Source of the DNA: Glossina fuscipes
Lineage: Eukaryota; Arthropoda; Insecta; Diptera; Glossinidae
DNA length: 64,000 nt
Assembly (NCBI RefSeq): GCF_014805625.2
Contig: NW_023998415.1
Location: 4,185,149-4,249,148, forward strand
Direction: 5' to 3'
The translations under genes and the position numbers were made by a program. The notes under the pieces were generated by a model. That model had not been told where the DNA came from, made no database searches, and worked only from the letters and a program-made list of their open reading frames with translations. Of this stretch, positions 12,725 through 24,920 are shown in pieces. Within the stretch, counting starts at the first letter, position 1, and each line of letters starts with the position of its first letter.

Positions 12725-15360
12725 GCGAGCCAAACGCATTTCCAATGCGATAACCGTGGGCCTTTCACTATATGCCTTATTTTTTCTTATCCTATCAACT
12801 ATGAAATGTATGGTCCACATACGTAAAAATAGCTTACAACTGAGTGTATCACATCACAAGCACCTCATATCGCTTAGCTGATGGTCAATAAACAAACAAG
12901 TCTGAATCCAAGGATGATAAAGATGAATAAGGATCCCATCTCAGCTTGCCACGATGGAAATCTCTTTTGAAAATTTTTTAGAAGGTCATTTCAATTTAGA
13001 TGAGATGAATACCAGACAATGGATGAATATTACGAATTTAGTCTGATCAATAGACTATATAGCCCGTTACAAATTTATAGATCATTCATCATTATACGAT
13101 GAATTAAATTTGATCTAAAATAATACATATTCATATTGTGAGGGAAATGAAGTAACCCAAAAAAAAAAACAGTTTATTGCAACAGTTTATCACTCTCTAT
13201 TATGTAATAAAACAAAAATTAATGTCTCTCTCTGTCAATTATAAAGGAAAAGAAAGCATAGGCAGTCACTATATTCACCCGGAGCATTGCAATTTGTACA
13301 ATTGATTGTAATTGGAACGATAGTGTTAAACTGGCGATTACGAGTTGCTTGATTACGCTGATCAATCTTAAATGAATTTGAGTAAATTTCATTAGGTTCA
13401 AAACCCCAATTATCGAAGGTCAATCGCACACAATCGTTGTGAGCCACTAATCTGAAAAAACCAATAGCAGCAAATTTTCATGAAAATTCACTTGCCCAGT
13501 AGGTAACAATCAAGCGAAGCCATTCAAGGTTTAAAGACTTTCCCTTTTCAATTTAACGCAATGCTCTATATAACACAATTGATAATTTGTATTGCATTAC
13601 ATAGTAAATTTCTATATGCGAGTATGTAATAGCTGTAACCTGCAACTATTGCTAATTGAATTAATGAAATTAAATTTTAATGATATCGAAAGTAGTACAA
13701 ATCTCACGTGGCCTCACAAACAACGTGCGTGCCACTACATGTGATATAATATATTATTACTCTCTGTTTTATTATTTCTATGTTGTTTGTTGTATTTCGA
13801 TGTGCTGTTTACCATTTCAAGAATATCATCATTACAAGTTACAAAAAGAAAAAAGTATTTTCATATCGCTGTGAAAACAATTATTATCAAAACAATTATT
13901 TATTTTTGTCAACAAAACTTTGTTATTTATATTCTTAGTAACAGAATTACAAAAAAAAAAAAGCAAATAAATAAAAAATAAAGAAAGTCAAAAAACTTAA
14001 TTACACTTGTGTCTTTCCCTTAGTGACTCGCATATATAATAACAAGCATTAAATAATTTACTTTATTTAATTGCTTTGAAAAAAAAAATGAAAATTTTAC
14101 ATAAAACCATAAAAAACCGCTCAGTTTTTATAACGCAAAACTACTATAAACTAGCATAAGTGCATCAAGTTTAGATCAAAATTTTTATTTCATATAAATA
14201 ATTACTACGCTTATATAATTCGCAAAGTTGAATGGATTCCTTTCAATATTACTGTTGCTCTCTTTCGAACTTCATATATTTCTTAACACTTGGATGAAAA
14301 TCATCATCAAGTTGTCATTAGCTAAATACGCATTAGTGGAATTCAATTTTATGGAAAATTCATACCTACCAAATATCAGATCAATGTACTTTATTGTAGT
14401 CCAGTCTTGACGATGATTTATTTGTAAGAATTTCTTTGTTCTTTGGTACTTTATCGTTACGGGCCGATTTAGGCTATTTTAAAATTAGATCAGAGCAAAT
14501 CAACAGATAGGATTCGTTGAACATCCATACAATTCATCGCAAGCTCGATGATGATTTCTTATCAAGCCTTGGAATTTCTACCTAAGAGGACACGCTCCGT
14601 TTGATTATTGCCGGCCAAGTAATATAAGGTTTCCCGTTGCAGTTGCAGATGACTTGCGAAAAAGATCATTTCAGTTTACTATAGTTAAGTGCCGGTTGCT
14701 GCGAAAAAATCATCAAAACCTCCTACGCAGTGCAAACATAAGATGAACGCATTCCACATATCCTTGAGATTTCTTTGCAGTTGAATGAAGACATTATCAG
14801 AATCGCTTCACTAGTACTATACTAACGTGTCCTGCGCATTGTGAACGTGATCAGCAGCAATTTCCAAATGCAAACCATAACTTATCTAATAAATAAATAA
14901 AGTGTTAGTTAGACTTAAAATGCTTTCTTTGCGATACGCCAGCTGAATTTCTTTAGTTTCCATATCCCAATGTGAAAGACACCATTTAAATTTGCAAAAT
15001 GGACTATCGTTCCACATCTTATTACGTCGATACTCCACATCTTGTACTTTTGCTTAGCTCTTATTTTCAATCGCTCTTTTCATATTTTATAGCATTGGTT
15101 GAAGGTTTTATCGCATTGTTTATTCCTAAATTCGAGTTGGTCTTCAAGCATAATATTGGTAACAATTTTTTAAGAAATATTCCTTCGAATATTTACAAGC
15201 ACGCAAATCATTGCCTATTTGGGTTTACAGCCTTCTTTCATTGTGAGTTGAAAGATATATGATAATTGAATCTTAACATGTTGTTAAAAAGCAGCGACAC
15301 GACAGTGAAAGCACCTTACTAAGTTACCTTAATCATTATCCAGAAATTTTTGCACTCTAC
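12725..15360. other. AT-rich DNA with one exon candidate
   Basis: Apart from the candidate at 13279-13452, frames at 13680-13981, 14228-14410 and 14999-15262 are low-complexity or hydrophobic AT-driven frames without family signatures. A somewhat GC-richer stretch at 14540-14760 was not recognised. Confidence 0.4.
13279..13452 (-). other. Possible orphan exon, unknown protein
   Basis: On the minus strand a good acceptor (polypyrimidine run ending TTTTTTCAG) precedes a frame open for about 57 codons that ends at a GTGAAT donor-like site. The peptide has ordinary protein composition: a DNWGFEPNEIYSN segment, then a polar segment rich in Gln, Asn and Arg, then a CTNC pair. I do not recognise the family. 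If the donor is ignored the frame runs on to a stop at 13235. A frame of this length can occur by chance in 64 kb, and no partner exons were found on either side. Confidence 0.22.
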
Positions 15361-15364
15361 ACCA

Positions 15365-15810
15365 CTTGCGATACAAGGGTATAAACAGATGAACTTCACT
15401 TATGCCTTTTGGCAAAGGACGAACGCTGTTGGTGTGATGGTTCAGATCAGATTACTTTCTCGACCACTTCCCATATAATGCCTTACTTTGAAAAGTCGTT
15501 CGTTGTTTTATGGTGGATGGCTTTAATCGACTAGAGTCTCTTTGCTGGTTTTTCAGTTGAGGTTTTCAAATCTAAAAGAACCCCAGTTTGCCTTTAAGTC
15601 GAATTTGAACTTAAAATTTTTGAGTCACTTCCAAATTCTTTTGCAAATTTGTAAACGATCTTCTCATTCTCGCAAACGGGAGAATGTTTATCAGAGATAC
15701 TACCCAGTTGAACAGATGTATAGAGGGACAGACGAGCAAACGGATATGCTTAGGTACGTTCAAGATTTAAAAGTGGCCAAAAAATGTTATATTTTTATGG
15801 GGTTTTGAAC
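15365..15810. repeat. Dispersed repeat A/C-like remnant
   Basis: It has CCCATATAATGCCTTACTTTG near 15469, shared with 5098. It also has a C-A-GATG-ATAGAGGGACAGACGAGC run near 15712-15740 that resembles the GAC-rich core of families A and C. The 88-codon frame at 15542-15808 lies inside it and is not credible as a gene. Confidence 0.4.
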
Positions 15811-15839
15811 ACATAAACCATGAATTCAAATTCAAATTT

Positions 15840-16180
15840 TTACACATAGTTTATGAGTAACGAGCAAGAAACCATGTTTTTATTTCTTTTGAAAGACGGA
15901 GGTTTTCTCAGTTTACGGGGTACAGTTAGTTAGCTTGTCCTTCAACCGAATTTCTCCGTTTTCATTGCCACCCTGCGCCCAAGAACTTCGAACGTGTCTG
16001 CCAAACTTGAAGTCGATAGCTTCGTTTTTGCGGCTAGGAGAATGTCTACAACAGACATTACACGGATGGACATACGGACAGAGGGACATACGGATTATGG
16101 GGTCTCTGAAGCTTCCTGCTAGGCATTACAAACGTATTGACAAAATAAATACACTCTCTCGGTAATGGATACAAATAATG
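15840..16180 (-). repeat. Dispersed repeat family A, reversed copy
   Basis: Landmarks in the same order as 10385-10850: a GAGTAACGAGCAAGAAACCA block, TTCTCAGTTTACGGGG, AAACTTGAAGTCGATAGC, CGGATGGACATACGGACAG, GGGTCTCTGAAGCTTCCTGC, and an end near CTCGGTAATGG. No coding content is conserved. Confidence 0.65.
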
Positions 16181-16228
16181 ATCAATCTATAGGATAATAT
16201 TTATCCATATTAAGGCTAGTTTTACGTT

Positions 16229-17310
16229 CCCATTTTGGCCAGAATTTGTGGCAAGGGTTTAACGTGGGTTCCTGCCTGAAAGGCTTAACCCCACGGTGGC
16301 CCAAGCCACTTTTAAGCGTACTACGCCCCCTGGCGAGTTAGACAATCCCCACAGAGTAGGGGCCTAAACAGCACCAGAGTCCAGATCAGTTTATTGTGTA
16401 TGGAACAATAAACCCCACTCTGATGAATGGCGAGGCCTAGCTGCACTCAATTGTTCCATTTTAGCTAGGAACTCGCCAACCACAACCACCACGAGTACTC
16501 CCCGAAGGGCCGCACCCAAGCAGTCAGGACTCACAAATTGATCAACTGATTGCTTCCGCCATAAGGCTTCCACTGTGCTGTTGATCAATTACCACCATTA
16601 CCCGCAGGCATCCGTGACATGTGTTCAAAAGTAAAAATAGGTAAAAGGGGAAAACTTATTCGTCATATCCCTTTTCCATTTTTGCATGTATTAATTAATT
16701 TACCAGACATTTTCTATCAATCGGCCAAAGGGACGGCCGTCCGTCAATTCCTTTTTGCATTAATAGTATAATTAATTTATTTATTGCGACTTAAGGGCAA
16801 AGTCCATCATATACCCGCAGGCATACGTGGCTTTGTGAGGCGAGCTTCCTGACCCCCGTGGCTCCCAGTTTGTTTTGCAAAGCCTTATGGCATACTTTGG
16901 GCGGTTGTTAAAAACAACCGTACTTGCTTCGGATTCTCCATACTTTCCTGGTTGCCAGCCCCAAATGAACTACCTTTCTTCAAGATATATAGGTCTCGGG
17001 TATTGCAATGAACATGGTAGACTAGTCTAATGCACTCTACCATGCACTCGCTAGATTACTACCTTCATTGTACTTAAATACCATTCAATATATTTCCTCG
17101 GTAGTAACTAGCTTATTGAGTAAGAGCTCTTCTTCCAGCCAACCCCTCCACCATCTCTCAGAAACTCGTCGCCGAGTTAGCAGCCCAAAACCTTAAACTC
17201 TTCTTAGCCGGCCGAAGCCGTTGCCCAGGGATCACCGCTGGGAGGTGAAAGTTTCGGCACATCTATGCTTCTCATCAAAGCATAGTTCATCTCCCCCCCA
17301 TTTTGGCCAG
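16229..17310. mobile_element. GC-rich insertion with 14-bp flanking repeats
   Basis: The exact 14-mer CCCATTTTGGCCAG occurs at 16229-16242 and again at 17297-17310. It encloses about 1054 bp that are much richer in GC than the surroundings. This is the footprint expected for a target-site duplication of 14 bp, typical of target-primed retroposons. No transposase or reverse transcriptase motif was found in any frame. There is no poly-A tail and the ends are not inverted repeats. On the minus strand the element starts with a G run. A 195-bp AT-rich segment at 16617-16811 seems to be a later insertion. It may be a non-autonomous retroposon or a 5'-UTR-containing deletion derivative; the class is unknown. 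Confidence 0.6.
16617..16811. mobile_element. Nested AT-rich insertion with 18-bp duplications
   Basis: TACCCGCAGGCATCCGTG (16599-16616) and TACCCGCAGGCATACGTG (16812-16829) differ at one base and bracket about 195 bp of AT-rich DNA. The flanking element is GC-rich, so the composition changes at both repeats. The insert contains the perfect palindrome GGACGGCCGTCC at 16731-16742. No tail and no terminal inverted repeat was seen. Confidence 0.55.
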
Positions 17311-18355
17311 TGAGCACTTTACTGTATCGCTATATTACTGAAATGTTGCGTAATATTCGCGTTTAAAAATAAAATCAACCAAAGTTCGACTTGCGCCATT
17401 TTCAAAACGAACATCTTTCTAATCTATCGGTAACCGATAAAATTCCTTTTACTCAAATACTCGGGAAAACAATTTATTTTGCCCATAGATTGTTTACAGA
17501 TAAGGTTAATATATTTACTTTCGTCTACTATTATCATTATGTTTTGTTTTTTCTATACTGGACTTGCCACGCCTTCGACATAAGTATGCACTTTGGAGTC
17601 TCGGGGGAAATTTATGCCTGCTGTTTTTTTTCTTTGTGGTTTCAAGAACCTTATTAACTGTGTCTGGATAACTCGTAACTGGATAACTCCTATTCTTAAC
17701 AAATTTATTACAATGCAATGGAAATTTGAAACTCAATGGTCACCTGGAACAGCATAATGGTTTATCCCATCTGCTCCCTCTAATGCGCTTTTTAATGGGA
17801 GTACTGGATTATTATATCTAGAAGTGCCTGATTCTCTAGCCGTATTGTAAGCATTTTTATTGGTGAATGCAAAACTGACTTATATCCTCTTAAACTGGCT
17901 GATGACTTCTCTTTCACAAAAGGCAGGAAAAAAATTTGATTAAACCTTAAAAAGCTTTTCTCTTCAAATTAAGTAAAAAAAAAAAAATTTTAGATTACAA
18001 TAAAACCACAGGCGCATTGCATGTTATGGAGATATAAATGTCTATTTTTATATCTACCGTAGAAGGTATATTAAGTTTGTCAAACGCTTGCATAGCAATA
18101 GGTACAGAAAACATCATCCGTCTTTCCAAAGTACAATTACGAGCAAAACCACTCATCTAAAATAAAAAATTCTATCTAAGGTTTATGTTTTTTTAGCAAT
18201 AAAAAATTACACCATATTGTACTTGTGTACCCAAGTTTGAAGGGTCATTTAATAAAAAAACAAAAAAATGAAGAAAAGTTTGTAGCGTTGTTATGCAAAT
18301 CTCAAATAGAGTGTACGCCATTTTGATCAATAATATTTGGTTATATTGCTTATAG
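17311..18355. other. AT-rich DNA, nothing recognised
   Basis: Only short frames are present, including overlapping ones at 17391-17657 and 17515-17736 that mirror each other on opposite strands. No family signature was seen. Confidence 0.4.
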
Positions 18356-18369
18356 GCCTATTGTGCTCT

Positions 18370-18600
18370 CACTGCAGATCTGTTAGGATCTCTTCTGAAA
18401 GTGAAAACGTAAAACAAGTGATTTCCACAGGCCCCTTTTTCAAAAAAAAAAATCAACTTTACTCTATTAAGAAGCTTCGTAGAGAGTCCATCGAACGAAG
18501 ACTGTACGATAGCGGCATTAAAGGTTCTCAACCAAGTTCTGCCTTTTCTTCTTCTACCAAACGATTCAAAATGAGCGTGGTTAGACAGTATTGAATGGAA
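18370..18600 (+). mobile_element. Possible Tc1-like N-terminal fragment
   Basis: A plus-strand frame contains IERRLYDSGIKG, then a proline, a Ser-rich stretch, then KRFKM at about 18490-18573. This resembles the Tc1 second helix-turn-helix region (a V-RRL-EAGL-G-P pattern followed by K-R basic spacing). No SDE block or later catalytic motif could be found downstream, and the flanking frames do not continue the match. The call rests on one motif. Confidence 0.3.
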
Positions 18601-18769
18601 GGCGACCGTTGGCACGCCGTAATCGCATTACTTGTTGATAGTAGACAGTAAAACCAAAAATCTGACCACCTTGAAGCAGTGCGCGAGACACGATTGCTCT
18701 CAAGTCTCACCAAGCTCAAATGTAGTACTTCACATGATATCAATCGACGCAATGCCATCTTTTAAATAG

Positions 18770-20274
18770 TTTCACCTATCTGGCGGCAGAGGACTTTTCC
18801 TACACACATTTGCATACGTGGAATACTTTTTATCATCCGTTGTAAATTTCTTGAAAAATTGGCAAATTTGCTTTATGTTTCAACCGTAATACGCAAAAGA
18901 AAATTCTTCGCGCCCAATCTTTCACTCCAAACTCATGATGTACTCAACCATCGAACTTCTCTTTGGCTCCTACCTTATGTGAAGGGTTTAAAGCTACTTA
19001 TAATCAATGTATAGTTCAGTTGCGTACTGTTTTTAGTCTTTTGCAAGCTTTCAAACAACTTTTCTGGCGAGTGAGCGATTAGAACTCGGCGCGTCTTTCA
19101 TCTTGAAAAATTCTAGAGCAGATACACGCGTGTTAATTGAGTTCTGCTGATAAAGCATCTTCATCATAAAAACTAGAAATTTTCTCAAAACCCTACGTAG
19201 CGTTATGGCTTTAACTGAAGTTATATTGTGAGATATTGTCCCAGAAGAAATTACTTTTCACTGAAGTAACAAGTACGACAAAACTTCTTTTTTTTTACCT
19301 ATTACCTATGGACTGTTATCTTTCACATCCACTATAGAATGGACTAGCAGGATTATTATTATTAAAGATACGCGACTGCAGAAGCATCTATTAGGAAAAG
19401 AATTACGAGCTTTTTATTCACCCAAACTGGCAACGTTCGAAATGTTAATTTTCACGTATATTTAGGGTGCGTTCTTGGGTATATTGTACTAAATCGAGAT
19501 ATTTCTGTGCCTAACAGTAATTGTGTAATGTATTCGCGTGTACGTAGCTTTTACATGACATCTACGTCATCCTTTTGAAAAGGATGTTTACGCTTCCATA
19601 GCAAGTCACGCTCGCAGTGCCCTCATAATGAGTTATGATTCGGTCAAAGCCGCACTCAGTTACTTTCTCATTACACTCACATTTATTTTCTTTTGCAATA
19701 TTATGCAAAGTATTATGATTACAACAAAGAAGAATTTCATGTGAGAAGATGTAACAAGCAGTCAAAAAAAAGCACTAATTTGTTAATGGAGTAAACATAA
19801 AAGTCAAAAATATTTTGAAAAAGGAGAAGGGAGAAACAGTGCACTGCAAAATAAGTATAAAAAAAAGCAGTAGAAAAAAGAATATAAACAAATAATGGCG
19901 CTATACGGTAAAATTATTCATTTATACTAACGTGAAACATCCGAGCGAAAAGTATTGACTTAAAAAGAAGCTAACGCTATACGGTAACACCCGTTTCCGT
20001 TTATATCCAAGACAAAACTCGTAAGCAATTCGGTATGCATTATACAGTAGGGAGAGGTCTTTAACGAACTCAATGAAGGAGTGATTAACCTCACTAAAGA
20101 AAAGAGAAAAAAAATAATAATAATGCGAAAAAAAATATATAAAAAAATCAAAAGGAACAAATATGTTATACAAAGAAAGATAATCACCATCGCGTGCCTG
20201 AAGAATTAAGGAGTGGATGTGATTTTTATCATTGAAAGTAGCATTAAAATGTTCGGGAGAAGAAAAACTATTAC

Positions 20275-20305
<31 letters not shown>

Positions 20306-21295
20306 TATATGACCTGTTAAAGAGGAAAGGTTAAAACCATTACACCAAATATAGAACAAAAAGCAGTTGTAACCACTCCTCTGTTAGATGTTAAAAGCTT
20401 GGCTATCATTTGCAGCTTTATATTATTGACATGCGAAAAGTATATATTGTTGAAAAAAAAAAAAAAAGAAGAGAGAAATTTTCTCATTTTTTAATTATGT
20501 AACAAAATACATTAACATGTGTTTTTAATTTAATATATAAAAACAAGCAAAACACAAAGTTCTGAAGATTTTACTTTGTAGCTTAAGGTTTTTCCATTCA
20601 TTTCTATGCCTTCGAAATTTTTATCATTTAATAGTCACAGTACTTTTCGCTTAGTAGTCCATCTCTTTTGATATGAGCGATTAAAAATTATCTCGACCAC
20701 GCTCACAATAAGCAAAACGTTATTAAGTACAAAATTTACTCAATATTAATTTATTAATGTTCGAGCATACATTTGTCCACAACATTTAAAGGCACAAGCG
20801 CTCGTAATAAGTGAAGCACTTCAACTTTCGATATCAAAGCAGTACTTGGCACAAATATCTTGTGGAGCGCAGCTTAAAAATTGATATTGGTTTCAGATGC
20901 TGATGATTAAAAATTCGTATTGAGCGCAACTTTTATGAGGTCCAATAAACTGGGCTTCAAATGATAAACTCTTTATTGCTTGCATATGCCGTATTTTAAG
21001 TACTGTTTTTTTCGCTTCTTATCAACCGGCAATGCCACTGGCGCTCGATAGACGTACCAACAGCATTACTCTAGCTCATGTGAAAGCAATCGAATATATC
21101 CATCATATATTTCAATTTATCTACAGTCAGTCTAACTAATATAGGACAAAGAATGAACGCTTGTTACACCTAAATTATTGTCCAAAAAACTAAAATTCTT
21201 TTTACTATTTTCTTCATAGTAAAATATAAACAAAATAAACAAAACAATATTTCAAGAGACAGAAAAAAAAAAAAAAAAAAAAAAAAAAACTTAAA
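18770..21295. other. AT-rich DNA with simple repeats
   Basis: It holds an A run joined to (TA)n at about 20274-20310 and a 27-base A run at about 21263-21289. The 145-codon minus-strand frame at 19922-20359 is low-complexity (Tyr, Ile, Phe and Ser runs created by the A and TA tracts) and is not a credible gene. Confidence 0.4.
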
Positions 21296-21299
21296 TAAT

Positions 21300-21930
21300 T
21301 TTTCTTATGTGGGAAACAGGAATCTTATTCCATTCCTTTTTGGAATTAGTCTTTTTTTCAGACCTTGGACGAAAAAGATTGTATGTTTTCGCATACGGCG
21401 GTCTAATTCATCCCACATATTCTTGATGGCGTTCAGGCCTTGTGATTGGGGAAATGCAGCAAGCATTCTCGGTCAATTATACAAGAGCCGTTCGTGAATT
21501 AAACGGCATTTACGCTTGGAGTTGTTGTCTCGATAGAATTTGAACGCTTCCAAAATACCAAGTTTCTCCACAATTTCTTACAAATGTTCCTTCAATATCC
21601 TTTAATAACCCTCCTTGTTGACAATGGCATCAATAAGCACCAATTTTCCGACTCAATTGGTCCAATGCATACCAAACTATAACGTAACCATTGCCCTGTT
21701 CGCGGTAAGCCGATACGAGAATGCAATAGAAAGATAAGACGGGGAAAACACGTTTCAAAGTTCGTTGATGAGAACAAATATATTGGGCATTTTCCCTGCC
21801 AAAGGCTAGTCCCCGAGATATGTTAGCCTTAAAGTTACACTTAAACATCATCTTCGAGCAATATGTGGATATCATCTGTAACGAATTATTGATCAAACAG
21901 GATCGATAATAAAGTCTTCCTGTCAATATT
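21300..21930 (-). mobile_element. Decayed Tc1-like DD34E transposase, C-terminal half
   Basis: On the minus strand, in shifting frames, the Tc1 motifs appear in order. First is GNGYVIVW (21671-21695), equal to the family GGGSVMVWG block. Next is a DNNSKRK block (21507-21530) that retains the second catalytic Asp. Then an LLYN block is followed by A-FPQSQGLNAIKNMWDELD (near 21390-21450), equal to the family SPDLNPIENLWDELD block. Within the last motif the catalytic Glu position reads Lys, so the active site is broken as well as the frame. The segment continues as DRRMRKH, a typical Tc1 C-terminal sequence. A 27-base A run lies just beyond the low-coordinate end. The N-terminal domain is missing or unrecognisable. 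Confidence 0.75.
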
Positions 21931-21939
21931 TCATTTTCA

Positions 21940-24768
21940 TTTCATTGCAATAAATTGAAGTGATGTTACTTTTCTTTGTTTCAAAATAAAAGAAAAAAAT
22001 ACTAATTTCCTTTCCTTTCTAATAAGAAAAAAATCACTCATATGCATCATCTGCCCGAAAAAAAACAACAAAGACCATTGAATATAATAATTTATCGGTG
22101 CTTTGCTGATTTTAAAAGAAAGTACATGCCTTTACTAACCGTAGAACACAAATGTCGTTATAGTAAGAAAGTTGAAGTTCGAATTGCTGCTACACACTCT
22201 TCGTTATATCTCTCGCCCAGCAACTACTATCCGCTTGCATAATCTCATAAGGACACTCCCAAAAAGAATTGACCCGGGATTATGTGATGTTGAATCTTGA
22301 CAAATTACTCTATACGAAAGGCATCGAATTGTTGCAGAAGCTTTGAAATGATTTTGTCACTCTTAGAAAAGACACGAATTGCGCTAAAACAACAAAAAAT
22401 TGTTTTTCCTAACTTAATACCGGGACCAATTGACTAATGTGTTATGCTAGCGTAGAATAGCGTTTTATTACGTTGACCTTTGGCAGGGCCATCTGAACTG
22501 TCCGCACAAAAATGGTTTTAGCTGGTCATGCAGCATGTCTACGGTTAACGAAATACTACTACGAGTTTTCATATAATAATTTAAGTAATGTATACCGAAG
22601 GCTTGCTGCAAGCGGCTATGACGTTGGCTTTGGCGAATCAGAAAAACATTTATGAAACGATTACTGCAAACGATCTGTTCTGGGTAGAAAGTACTGTACG
22701 TACATAACTTGCATATTTTTACATCTACCATCGATGAATGTATGGTATGCTAGATTCGTTGTTCGATTTGTAACACGTGGATATGTGAACCAAAACGCCC
22801 ATCAAATACATTGCACTCTTGGGCCCGCCTCTACTTCCTCTCTCTATTTTGCTATCAATTGTTCATTTATTTAGAGCACTTAACGTCTCAAAAGTTGAGT
22901 TAGTAAGCTGAAAATGGACAAGTACCTTCACAGTTCAGATCAAACTTGAAAGCGAACGCAATGCAACCACAACTATCAGAACGATAATCGAAATCTTTCA
23001 TTTACTAATCATAGCTGATGTTAATTTCAAGTCTGTAGCTGTAAATTTTTGTAAAGCAATCGAATAATTTAAAGCAGGAGCAGATATAAGTCACTTCTAC
23101 GACAACCTTGGGCTGAATATATGTCAAGATTTGGCAGAAGATCGATTTAGCTCGCGTAACAAAATTTTCATATACTAGTTCGCGAAGAACGGTATCAGAA
23201 ATTCGCCTGAATATAAACGTAGTCTTCTTCTAACATGTTACAATTTCCATTTGCATGACTAATGCATAAAAAATGCTTCTGCTTGTCGACGACATTAACG
23301 ACTTCCAAATTGCTAAAAAATTACTAGTTATCAAGCAGACAATATTTTTTCATAAGTCTTTTAAATAAATAAAAAAAAGTATTTGCTGAAAACGTGCATT
23401 TCTATCATTTATAATGCGCGAGGAGTGTTTTTGTATAATTATAGTCACAATGCGTCTCTTAAATATTTGTTTTTTTTTTTTCAGATAATTTAAGGTTACG
23501 CGGTTTATTTTCTTTAATTCAGCAGAGTTGTAAAAACAATGCCTTATAATAGTGGATATGTCCACGATTGATCCGGTACAAAATAACAGAACAGTCTTTA
23601 ATACAAATCAGTAATAAAAACGAAGCGGAAAAAATACGCAAAAAGTCACGCGTCAATCACACTCCAAAAGGCAGGTAGAGCTGCTTACTGCTACATTATA
23701 GCAATTACTAAAGAATTCTCTTTTTATTCCACATTCCTTATCTATTTCGTATGGTATATCCATACATATTGTCAGTCATACGAATAGCTATCGCCTACAT
23801 TTAAATACTTCTGATCTTAAGTAATGTACGAAGTACGATGGTAAAATATTAGATTCGTCTAAGCCGCATGATGAACAGATAATCACTTAACCGTTTTAAT
23901 TTAACGTTTATGACATATGTGTATTTTTCGTCAGCTGATGCGAATAATTCTACTCATAACTTACTACGTCAATTAGATCTATAGGTAACAATGAATACGC
24001 GGAAATGAAACGCACTATTTCCTCAAGGTCAGGCGTTAAGACACCGAATTCTTTAAACTTTCCCCTTTCGATACTATTCCCTATGGCTAACCTTACCATA
24101 CTTATACATATATTAATATAAACCTCATAGCTAAATGCGAGCACGAAACGAACTGGAGACTTCGTTCCTCACAGGTCTCATTCTATTTGTTCTAAACATT
24201 AATGACTTACCGTTGCTAAGTAAGTAAAGCTATATTTTATTGTACGCTAATGGTGTTGAAATGTTCACCTCTTTTACCTTGGTAATTTGATTGTCTTGTT
24301 TGCTTTATGGTAAACAAGCATTAAACCTCAAGAAAGCGAAAAAAATTAAAATTAATTAATTGATCAAAGATAACGTTTCCAACTGGATAAAATACTTTCC
24401 GTAAATAAGTCAGTTAGTTATATGATCTTAGTAGGACAAGTAATTGACTAAGCCGCTATTTTTTGGGGTCGATTCAATAGAATCGGTTCAGAAACAATTG
24501 TTGGAAAATCTAAATTGAGGCCCGCCCTAATTATTTTGCGATCTTATAGCAAAGTATGACATTTTTAAACCTAGATGTTTACTTTTTGGTGAAGTCAATG
24601 ATCTATTATAATAATATATTATAGACTCGTCGACTTTATTAAATGAGATTGATTGACTTCCAGTGTTTGGTAATCGTTCGTTAAGAAATTTTATTTTCCT
24701 AAAACTGACCTTTTTAACCCATAGAGGATCCTTTACGAAAAGGTAATCGCCATCGATAATTTAATAAT
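21940..24768. other. AT-rich DNA, nothing recognised
   Basis: Frames at 22042-22242, 22468-22731, 23350-23565 and 23950-24144 carry no recognisable domain. The moderately GC-rich stretch at 22470-22740 was examined on both strands without a match. Confidence 0.4.
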
Positions 24769-24769
24769 A

Positions 24770-24920
24770 TTATCGGATGAGGTAAATAAGCTCTCCTCTT
24801 GAAGATAGCTGCGCCCATTCTATATTATAAAGTCGAAAAATTTAATTCTCTTACTGGTTTTGTCTTCTTTGACATAACGATGATCGGTACAAAAAACTCA
24901 GCCGCAGCCGAATATAATTT
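24770..24920 (-). repeat. Dispersed repeat family C, reversed copy
   Basis: The reverse complement aligns with 9985-10110. It has a TATAATATAGAATGGGCGCA block, an AGAAGACAAAACCAG block and an ATCATCG-TATGTC block in the same order. Confidence 0.5.

Noticed and set aside
16740..16754. 15-base match to the conserved 18S rRNA segment AAAGGAATTGACGGA (reverse complement)
   Set aside because: Flanking bases do not match rRNA, and a 15-mer match to some rRNA position is expected about once by chance in a search of this size.
19922..20359. 145-codon minus-strand frame
   Set aside because: Low-complexity Tyr/Ile/Phe/Ser content generated by TA and A tracts; no domain and no splice or promoter context.
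22468..22731. 87-codon minus-strand frame in a GC-richer patch
   Set aside because: No motif of any transposase, retroposon or cellular family could be recognised on either strand.
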